A DNA stretch of 5,417 bases from an uncultured Lachnospiraceae bacterium (lineage in GTDB: Bacteria > Bacillota > Clostridia > Lachnospirales > Lachnospiraceae): the NCBI GenBank assembly GCA_902784025.1, contig CACZTF010000094.1, positions 1-5,417 of the forward strand. Direction: 5' to 3'. The position numbers and the translations under genes are program-made. Each line of letters starts with the position of its first letter. The first letter of the stretch is position 1. The notes below the pieces were generated by a model. The model was not told the origin of the DNA and did not search any database. It saw only the letters and a list, made by a program, of their open reading frames with translations. Shown piece after piece: positions 1 to 4,346 of the stretch.

Positions 1-391
1 CATCCTTAATCTTGATCTCATAAGTAAGATTATCATCTGAAAGAGTAAAGCTGTCTGCAAGATTAGGTTGTGCCTCCATATCATCATCAAGAATAAATAG
101 TGTTTCTGCCACACCATTTCGTATCGTAACCCAACCCTCATAAGCGTTGGCAGGGTCCATGGTCATACCGCCGTTACCTGCAAATCTGAATGTAGGACGA
201 TCTGAAGAAGCTGACGATGATGATGATGACGATGCCGTAGTCCCCGCAGCTGTGGTCTCAGACGTAGTAGTTGACTCAGTTGTACTGCCCGCATCACCGT
301 TGTTGCCTCCGCATGCAGCAAGCACACCGCCTGACATGATCGCTATGGATGCAAATGCGATCCCCCTTTTAACTCTGTTTTTGATTTTCAT
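1..391 (-). CDS. ABC transporter substrate-binding lipoprotein, family 5 (peptide/nickel type), N-terminal part only
   Basis: The visible 130 residues are the amino end of an extracellular solute-binding protein, cut by the left window edge. A basic n-region (KIKNRVKR) and a hydrophobic stretch lead to a lipobox (LAAC) with the lipidated cysteine at residue 27. A Ser/Thr/Gly-rich linker follows at about residues 36-63 and would tether the domain to the membrane. From about residue 66 the pattern is typical of SBP_bac_5: 'MDPANAYEG', 'VAETLF', a Leu-Asp-Asp-Asp turn, 'PNLADSF' and 'SDDNLTYEIKIKD'. These match the conserved start of oligopeptide/dipeptide/nickel binding proteins of ABC importers. 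The ATG is preceded by AGGAGG (397-402) at 5 bases, so the start is secure. Permease and ATPase partners would be expected further left, outside the window. The ligand cannot be told from this fragment; family assignment is fairly sure. Confidence 0.87.
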   Translation of the reverse strand, partial: MKIKNRVKRGIAFASIAIMSGGVLAACGGNNGDAGSTTESTTTSETTAAGTTASSSSSSSASSDRPTFRFAGNGGMTMDPANAYEGWVTIRNGVAETLFILDDDMEAQPNLADSFTLSDDNLTYEIKIKD

Positions 392-437
392 TTTGACCTC
401 CTTTTACAGGTAAGATAATATATTCCCCTCGTGAATG

Positions 438-466
438 ATTATATACTTATCAAATGATCAAGAAAC
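438..466 (-). promoter_or_regulatory. Candidate promoter of the solute-binding protein gene
   Basis: On the minus strand a perfect -10 hexamer TATAAT lies at 443-438, about 47 bases upstream of the ATG at 391, which predicts a short leader of about 40 bases. A good -35 is missing: the hexamer 17 bases upstream (466-461) reads GTTTCT, which is poor. The promoter may be weak or need an activator. The expected -35 overlaps the foot of the GC hairpin at 466-476. Confidence 0.5.
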
Positions 467-487
467 CCCTGCGGGGGGATATTTTTT
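466..487 (+). terminator. GC hairpin with T-tract, possible weak terminator
   Basis: CCCC (466-469) and GGGG (473-476) flank a three-base TGC loop, followed by GGATATTTTTT on the plus strand. Read on the minus strand, the same hairpin is followed by TTTCTT, so it could act weakly in either direction. It may insulate the importer promoter from transcription arriving from the right. The stem is only 4 bp and the T-tract is displaced, so this is tentative. Confidence 0.35.
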
Positions 488-572
488 GTACAAGAGTTTA
501 TTATCTTTAAAACAAATCTGACCGGGATCTGTCTATGGTAAAAATATTTCCGGACAGAAGCTCTCAGCGCAC

Positions 573-597
573 AAAAAAACCGCCCTGCGGCGGTTTT
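573..597 (-). terminator. Rho-independent terminator, minus orientation
   Basis: CCGCC (580-584) pairs with GGCGG (589-593) around a CTGC loop, extended by AAAA/TTTT. On the minus strand the stem is followed by seven T (579-573), a classic intrinsic terminator. On the plus strand only four T follow. It is the first minus-strand stem with a good U-tract downstream of the phosphofructokinase stop at 901. If it serves that gene, the mRNA carries a 3' untranslated region of about 300 bases. Confidence 0.7.
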
Positions 598-733
598 CAG
601 GGATGCAATCATTCGGAACCAATACCAATAGGAGGTTGCAATATCCGTTCCTTCAGTTCGAAGCTGACATACAAGATGAGCCGGTCTTTATCTCTGCTCC
701 GTCCTTTAAAAAATATCCCTGACAATAGTTATT

Positions 734-874
734 AGTGTCAAAATGAAAAATTGGAGAACAGTGCTTCCTACTGATAAGGAAAATAACTCTTTTACGAACC
801 CCCCTTATTCTAGTAGGTAACTGTATGGTAACACCAATAAAAACACTTAAGAAGCCCCCTTGGGGGATTTTTTT
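734..874 (+). ncRNA. Candidate structured RNA: long nested inverted repeat plus terminator
   Basis: Five short complementary blocks occur in strict nested order: AGTGT 734-738 with ACACT 843-847; ATTGG 750-754 with CCAAT 834-838; ACAGT 758-762 with ACTGT 820-824; CCTACT 767-772 with AGTAGG 812-817; ATAAGG 774-779 with CCTTAT 803-808. Together they give 27 base pairs in an irregular hairpin with internal loops and a 23-base apical loop (780-802). Only seven bases after the last block comes a GC hairpin with seven T on the plus strand, so a plus-strand RNA of about 140 bases is the simplest reading. I see no convincing promoter; CTGACA at 719-724 resembles a -35 but lacks a good -10. The rod shape with internal bulges recalls 6S RNA, but the element is short for 6S and I do not recognise the sequence. 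The alternative is a MITE-like element; no clear target duplication is visible. Confidence 0.4.
855..874 (+). terminator. Rho-independent terminator, plus orientation
   Basis: The palindrome CCCCCTTGGGGG (855-866) is followed by A and seven T (868-874) on the plus strand. The minus strand lacks a T-run directly after the stem. The orientation is therefore away from the importer and toward the end of the phosphofructokinase gene, yet no plus-strand gene precedes it. This supports transcription of the inverted repeat at 734-847, or an antisense-blocking role at the end of the phosphofructokinase gene. Confidence 0.6.
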
Positions 875-900
875 CAGATTTTTTTTATGATCATTAAAAA

Positions 901-2121
901 TCAAAACTCTTCAAAAATGTAATCCGGAAGTCCGTCTTTATAAGGTATATCCGACTCACCTTGTATAAGGGGTCTAAGATAATTTATCATTTCCTGTCTT
1001 ACAAAAGCATTTTCAAGATCTATCCACTCCATAGGAACCCCCTTCACTTTATTAGCAATATTAAGTACATCTTCGGATGAATACTCCACTTCATAAGGTG
1101 AATTTCCTGTTCTTTTCAGGCATGCCATAACACCGGTCTTTCCCTCTAATGCATATCTGCAGCCGTTCTGACCGAGTTTAAAGCTTTCTTTACGGTCTGT
1201 ATCGGAAGCACAGTGACCTGCAGATCGCTGGGCAGAAGAAAGACCTATATCCCTGACTTTACATCCTATTTCTTCTTTTATCCTGTCTGCTAAAACACTT
1301 CCCGTGCCACTGAGCTGAAGATGTCCGAACTTATCAAGCTTCGTTTCAGATGCCGAAATGTAATTACCATCCCTGTCACGTACTCCTTCAGATACCGCAA
1401 CAACTGCATATCCGTGCTCTTCCGTTTCCTTCCTGACTCTTTCGATAAACTTATCAGAATCAAATGCAGCCTCCGGAAGATACAAAAGAGGTCTTGCGCT
1501 GCAGCCTTCCGGTACAGCAAGGGCTGCAGCAGCAGTCAGCCATCCGGCGTCACGCCCCATTATCTCCATTACGGAAACATTGGCATACGGATAAATACAT
1601 GTATCCAGGATGATCTCCCTCACACTGGTGGCTACATATTTAGCTGCGGATCCGAAACCGGGCGTATGATCGATCTCCACCAGGTCATTATCCACGGTCT
1701 TGGGAACACCCACTACCTTAATGTCCTCACCCTTTGCTTTAACGAATTCCGACATACGGGCAACAGTATCCATTGAATCATTGCCCCCGATATAAATAAA
1801 TATACCTATGTCATACTTCTTAAAGGTCTCAAGGATCTTATCATAATCCGAGCTGTCTTCATCCGGATTCTTCAGCTTATACCGGCATGTTCGCAGATAC
1901 ATGTCAGGAGTATAGTAAAGCTGCTTAAGCTTCTGCGGATCTCCCTTAAACCGATCTGAAAGAGATATGACATCCCCCTCTATTATCCCCTGTATCCCAT
2001 GGACGCCGCCGTATACCTCACCGGCATCGTTACCCGCAAATGCAGTATCAAGGATACCTGCCAGACTTGCATTTATTACTGCCGTCGGACCCCCCGACTG
2101 CGCGATCATAGTGTTTTTCAT
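901..2121 (-). CDS. pfp: Pyrophosphate-type 6-phosphofructokinase (diphosphate--fructose-6-phosphate 1-phosphotransferase)
   Basis: A cytoplasmic glycolytic enzyme that phosphorylates fructose 6-phosphate to fructose 1,6-bisphosphate. The 406-residue length fits the longer PPi/mixed clade rather than the roughly 320-residue E. coli PfkA type. Motifs in order: QSGGPTAVINAS (8-19), GGND (112-115), PKTVDND (140-146), MGRDAGW (188-194), PE near 216-217 and RSAGHC (299-304). The donor site is diagnostic. Where ATP enzymes have Gly104 and Gly124 (E. coli numbering), this protein has Asp115 and Lys141, the pair linked to PPi use; Asp144 is the expected catalytic base. With PPi as donor the step is reversible and saves ATP, but donor choice is inferred from residues. 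An ATG six bases further upstream (2127) abuts the Shine-Dalgarno with no spacing, so the ATG at 2121, six bases from AGGAG, is preferred. It reads in the same direction as the sulfhydrylase gene but lies 205 bases downstream, past a hairpin, so it is probably transcribed separately. Confidence 0.93.
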   Translation of the reverse strand: MKNTMIAQSGGPTAVINASLAGILDTAFAGNDAGEVYGGVHGIQGIIEGDVISLSDRFKGDPQKLKQLYYTPDMYLRTCRYKLKNPDEDSSDYDKILETFKKYDIGIFIYIGGNDSMDTVARMSEFVKAKGEDIKVVGVPKTVDNDLVEIDHTPGFGSAAKYVATSVREIILDTCIYPYANVSVMEIMGRDAGWLTAAAALAVPEGCSARPLLYLPEAAFDSDKFIERVRKETEEHGYAVVAVSEGVRDRDGNYISASETKLDKFGHLQLSGTGSVLADRIKEEIGCKVRDIGLSSAQRSAGHCASDTDRKESFKLGQNGCRYALEGKTGVMACLKRTGNSPYEVEYSSEDVLNIANKVKGVPMEWIDLENAFVRQEMINYLRPLIQGESDIPYKDGLPDYIFEEF

Positions 2122-2127
2122 GCGCAT

Positions 2128-2134
2128 CTCCTTT
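2128..2134 (-). promoter_or_regulatory. Ribosome binding site that decides the phosphofructokinase start
   Basis: AAAGGAG on the minus strand ends at 2128. The ATG at 2127 touches it directly and could not be used efficiently. The in-frame ATG at 2121 sits six bases away, the usual spacing, so translation most likely begins there. Confidence 0.75.
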
Positions 2135-2252
2135 TTTTGTTTTCTTACAACACACTTTTATCTCTTTAGCTGATCTCAGAATATCCTCAATAACGGTTTT
2201 CAATAATATACTTTAATCTACAATGTCATAACCGTAAAGGAACACGTTTCCC

Positions 2253-2277
2253 TGACCATAAATACTTTACATGGTCA
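2253..2277. repeat. Inverted repeat TGACCAT / ATGGTCA upstream of the phosphofructokinase gene
   Basis: TGACCAT (2253-2259) and ATGGTCA (2271-2277) form perfect 7-base arms around 11 bases. It lies about 130 bases upstream of the phosphofructokinase start and about 50 bases downstream of the sulfhydrylase stop. It could be an operator for a dimeric regulator or a small RNA hairpin. No T-tract follows on either strand, so it is not a typical terminator. I recognise no regulator consensus. Confidence 0.35.
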
Positions 2278-2284
2278 TGTTATC

Positions 2285-2318
2285 AAACCCGAATGATTTT
2301 TAGTAAATCATATCCGGG
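2285..2318 (-). terminator. Hairpin after the O-acetylhomoserine sulfhydrylase gene, probable terminator
   Basis: CCCG (2288-2291) pairs with CGGG (2315-2318), and ATGATTT (2293-2299) with AAATCAT (2305-2311), around a 5-base loop: 11 bp with a small internal loop. It begins 8 bases past the stop of the minus-strand sulfhydrylase gene, the right place for a terminator. The T-tract after it is only TTT, so termination may be incomplete and some transcripts could read on into the phosphofructokinase gene. Confidence 0.5.
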
Positions 2319-2326
2319 CAAAAAAA

Positions 2327-3628
2327 TCATCTTAATGCCTGCCCTACATCTGCAAGTATATCCCCGGTGGCCTCCAGACCGCAGGAAAGCCTGATAAGTC
2401 CGGCAGGTACCCCTGCTGCCTCAAGCTGCTCGTCAGTAAGCTGTCTGTGGGTAGTGGTCGCGGGATTCAGACAACATGTTCTTGAGTCAGCAACATGGGT
2501 CTCTATAAATGCCAGTTTAAGCTTCTTCATAAACTCCAAAGCCTCAGAACGGCCTGCCAATTCAAAGGAAACCACACCGCAGCCACCATTCGGCATATAT
2601 TTCTGCATAAGATCATAATATTTATCGCTCTTAAGTCCAGGATAGCTTATCTTCTTTACCTTATCACTCTTCGAAAGCAGTTCTGCCACCGCCATTCCGT
2701 TCTCCACATGACGTTTCATGCGTACATGCAGAGATTCAAGTCCGAGATTCAGCAGATATGCATTCTGGGGAGACTGTATACTTCCAAGGTCTCTCATCAG
2801 CTGTGTCGTACATTTGGTGATAAATGCACCTTCAAGGCCGAACCTTTCCGTAAATGTGACACCATGGTAGGATTCGTCCGGTGTGGTAAGTCCCGGAAAT
2901 CTGTCCGCATGGGCGTTCCAGTCAAACTTTCCGGAGTCTACTATAACTCCCCCCACGGCAGCACCGTGCCCATCCATATATTTAGTAGTAGAGTGGATCA
3001 CTATATCCGCTCCCCACTCAATAGGACGACAGTTTACGGGAGTGGGGAAAGTATTGTCCACGATAAGCGGCACACCGTGATCATGTGCTGCTTTCGCAAA
3101 CTTCTCTATATCCAATACCGTAAGAGCCTGATTAGCTATAGTCTCCCCAAATACGGCTTTGGTATTCTCTCTGAAAGCCGCATTCAGTTCTTCCTCTGAA
3201 CAATCAGGATCTACAAATGTCACATCTATACCCATTTTCTTCATAGTCACTGAAAACAGATTAAATGTACCTCCGTAAATAGAAGCAGATGATATAAAAT
3301 GGTCGCCGCATTCACAAATATTAAAAAGAGAAAAAAACGAAGCTGCCTGGCCGGAAGATGTAAGCATAGCTGCAGTACCACCCTCCAGTTCAGCTATCTT
3401 TGCAGCGACATGGTCGTTTGTAGGATTCTGCAGTCTGGTATAAAAATACCCTGCCGCTTCCAGATCAAACAGTTTTCCCATATCTTCGCATGTGTCATAT
3501 TTAAAAGTAGTAGACTGTATTATGGGTACCTGTCTGGGCTCTCCGTTTCCGGGGCGATATCCCCCCTGTACACATTTTGTTTCTGTACTTATCGTGTTTG
3601 TATTTAAAGATTTTTCCTGATTACTCAT
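2327..3628 (-). CDS. metY: O-acetylhomoserine sulfhydrylase (O-acetylhomoserine aminocarboxypropyltransferase)
   Basis: A PLP enzyme of the Cys/Met metabolism family that joins O-acetylhomoserine and sulfide to make homocysteine and acetate, the direct-sulfhydrylation route to methionine. The 433 residues fit the MetY length (about 425-430), longer than cystathionine gamma-synthase or beta-lyase (about 380-400). Visible features: 'PIIQSTTFKYDT' near the N-terminus, the YxR phosphate-binding pair of the neighbouring subunit (Y63, R65, followed by NPT), 'SSGQAA' (91-96), Asp191 expected to contact the pyridine nitrogen, 'HSTTKYMDGHG' with the Schiff-base Lys216, and 'IRLSCGLE' with Arg413 for the substrate carboxylate. 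The open frame continues 32 codons upstream to 3724, but a strong promoter lies inside that extension. The ATG at 3628 begins the normal family N-terminus, with GGAGG at 3642-3646, 13 bases away (slightly long). The leader of about 28 bases leaves no room for a SAM riboswitch or T-box. Substrate preference for acetyl over succinyl ester is inferred from the family. Confidence 0.93.
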   Translation of the reverse strand: MSNQEKSLNTNTISTETKCVQGGYRPGNGEPRQVPIIQSTTFKYDTCEDMGKLFDLEAAGYFYTRLQNPTNDHVAAKIAELEGGTAAMLTSSGQAASFFSLFNICECGDHFISSASIYGGTFNLFSVTMKKMGIDVTFVDPDCSEEELNAAFRENTKAVFGETIANQALTVLDIEKFAKAAHDHGVPLIVDNTFPTPVNCRPIEWGADIVIHSTTKYMDGHGAAVGGVIVDSGKFDWNAHADRFPGLTTPDESYHGVTFTERFGLEGAFITKCTTQLMRDLGSIQSPQNAYLLNLGLESLHVRMKRHVENGMAVAELLSKSDKVKKISYPGLKSDKYYDLMQKYMPNGGCGVVSFELAGRSEALEFMKKLKLAFIETHVADSRTCCLNPATTTHRQLTDEQLEAAGVPAGLIRLSCGLEATGDILADVGQALR

Positions 3629-3662
3629 GATATAACCTATACCTCCGATTTTATTAATATGT

Positions 3663-3691
3663 ATTATATGTTTTTTCAAGTGATTTGTCAC
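3663..3691 (-). promoter_or_regulatory. Strong sigma-A-type promoter of metY
   Basis: On the minus strand, GTGACA (3691-3686; five of six to TTGACA) and a perfect TATAAT (3668-3663) are separated by exactly 17 bases. Transcription should start near 3656, about 28 bases before the ATG at 3628 and just ahead of the GGAGG. This rules out the longer open frame starting at 3724 for transcripts from this promoter. Confidence 0.78.
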
Positions 3692-3812
3692 CCGTATTTT
3701 TTCTTTGAATTCTAAATCTGTCATCAGATGTGTTTTTTACATGATTTAGTAATAATTTCAATATTATAGTTACATATGATTTAAAATGAGAAAAAAAAAC
3801 ACTCCTTTACCC

Positions 3813-3841
3813 TTGTATAATCATTCTTTTTTTCTTAAAAT
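3813..3841 (+). promoter_or_regulatory. Candidate promoter of the superoxide reductase gene with a PerR-like half-palindrome
   Basis: TTGTAT (3813-3818) and TAAAAT (3836-3841) are 17 bases apart and would start transcription near 3848, about 36 bases before the ATG. A perfect TATAAT (3816-3821) overlaps the first element but has only an A-run at its -35. The sequence GTATAAT-C-ATTCTTT (3815-3829) matches the PerR box TTATAAT-N-ATTATAA at about 10 of 14 positions, better in the left half. PerR control of superoxide reductase genes is known in clostridia; here it is only a suggestion from the match. Confidence 0.4.
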
Positions 3842-3870
3842 AATATCAGTTTTTAAACAAATTATTTTTT

Positions 3871-3877
3871 GAGGAGG
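3871..3877 (+). promoter_or_regulatory. Ribosome binding site that decides the superoxide reductase start
   Basis: GAGGAGG lies six bases before the ATG at 3884. The upstream in-frame TTG at 3869 overlaps this Shine-Dalgarno and cannot be the start. Confidence 0.85.
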
Positions 3878-3883
3878 ATTCTT

Positions 3884-4261
3884 ATGGATACAAAATTTCT
3901 TGTCTGTCCTACATGCGGACAGATTGTAAAAGTAGAAAAAGACAAAAATATTCCCATCGTATGCTGCGGAAATCCTATGGAAGAACTTAAGCCTAATACT
4001 GTCGATGCAAGTGAGGAAAAGCATCTTCCTGTTGTGAATATCGAAGGCGATACGGTCAAAGTCACTGTTGGTTCTGTTGCTCATCCAATGGAGCCTGAAC
4101 ATTACATCGAATGGATTTATCTCAAGACCGAAAACGGAGGACAGCAAAAAGTACTTAATCCCGGCGACGCTCCCGAGGCAGCATTTGCACTCGGAGGAGA
4201 AAAGGCTTTAGCAGTTTATGCATACTGCAATCTCCATGGTCTCTGGATGACAAAGCTTTGA
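3884..4261 (+). CDS. dfx: Desulfoferrodoxin / superoxide reductase, two-iron type
   Basis: A cytoplasmic oxygen-defence enzyme of anaerobes that reduces superoxide to hydrogen peroxide without making oxygen, taking electrons usually from rubredoxin. The 125 residues match the class I (2Fe) length. The N-terminal desulforedoxin domain keeps its four iron-binding cysteines, C8, C11, C27 and C28 (CxxC and a CC pair). The catalytic domain has all expected ligands of the Fe(His)4Cys centre: H47, H67, H73, H118 and C115, in 'EEKHLP', 'AHPM', 'EHYI' and 'CNLHG'. Glu45 and Lys46 at the active-site loop are conserved too. The protein therefore looks intact and active. It is a single-gene unit, divergent from metY and ended by the bidirectional hairpin at 4275-4331; no rubredoxin or peroxidase partner is in the window. 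Expression is probably induced by oxidative stress (see the upstream PerR-like site). Confidence 0.96.
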   Translation: MDTKFLVCPTCGQIVKVEKDKNIPIVCCGNPMEELKPNTVDASEEKHLPVVNIEGDTVKVTVGSVAHPMEPEHYIEWIYLKTENGGQQKVLNPGDAPEAAFALGGEKALAVYAYCNLHGLWMTKL

Positions 4262-4274
4262 TCAAAACCATAAT

Positions 4275-4331
4275 AAAAAAAGACCTCCTGTACTGAAGAT
4301 CTTATCTTCCACATGCGGGAGATCTTTTTTT
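4275..4331. terminator. Bidirectional Rho-independent terminator between convergent genes
   Basis: AAAAAAAGA (4275-4283) pairs with TCTTTTTTT (4323-4331) and CTCC (4285-4288) with GGAG (4318-4321). Inside these, GAAGAT (4295-4300) and ATCTTC (4304-4309) form a second hairpin around a CTT loop. Seven T follow the GC part on either strand, so the same element can end the plus-strand superoxide reductase transcript and the minus-strand deacetylase-like transcript, whose stops lie 13 and 15 bases from it. Confidence 0.85.
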
Positions 4332-4346
4332 ATTCACATATCAGTA

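Larger units (their letters stand above)
392..900. other. Non-coding gap between the importer and phosphofructokinase genes
   Basis: About 510 bases without a convincing gene. The open frames at 535-735 (plus) and 653-904 (minus) have no good start signal or protein-like composition, and the minus one is made largely of hairpin and terminator sequence. What the gap does hold: the importer leader and -10 box (392-443), a GC hairpin at 466-476, a terminator hairpin at 573-597, a weak stem pairing 601-608 with 636-646 around a 27-base loop, a long nested inverted repeat at 734-847, and a plus-strand terminator at 855-874. An AGGAGG at 630-635 has no start codon at a usable distance except a TTG directly abutting it. 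The number of hairpins suggests RNA-level function or a remnant of mobile DNA. Confidence 0.6.

Noticed and set aside
147..413. Plus-strand frame with a run of aspartates
   Set aside because: It is the antisense of the lipoprotein signal and Ser-rich linker, where TCA/TCG serine repeats read as GAT/GAC on the other strand.
535..735. 66-codon plus-strand open frame
   Set aside because: No ribosome binding site before the ATG, it reads through the hairpin at 573-597, and its composition is not protein-like.
653..904. 83-codon minus-strand open frame overlapping the end of the phosphofructokinase gene
   Set aside because: It starts at TTG with no Shine-Dalgarno, its sequence is dictated by T-runs, the GC hairpin and the nested inverted repeat, and it resembles no protein I know.
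1321..1776. 151-codon plus-strand open frame
   Set aside because: Antisense shadow of the phosphofructokinase gene, with a composition typical of reversed coding sequence.
2495..3199. 234-codon plus-strand open frame
   Set aside because: It lies wholly opposite metY, whose family motifs are unmistakable; it has no recognisable motifs and no Shine-Dalgarno of note.
3629..3868. SAM riboswitch or T-box upstream of metY
   Set aside because: The promoter is only about 28 bases before the start region and no terminator/antiterminator stem or T-box sequence is visible further upstream.
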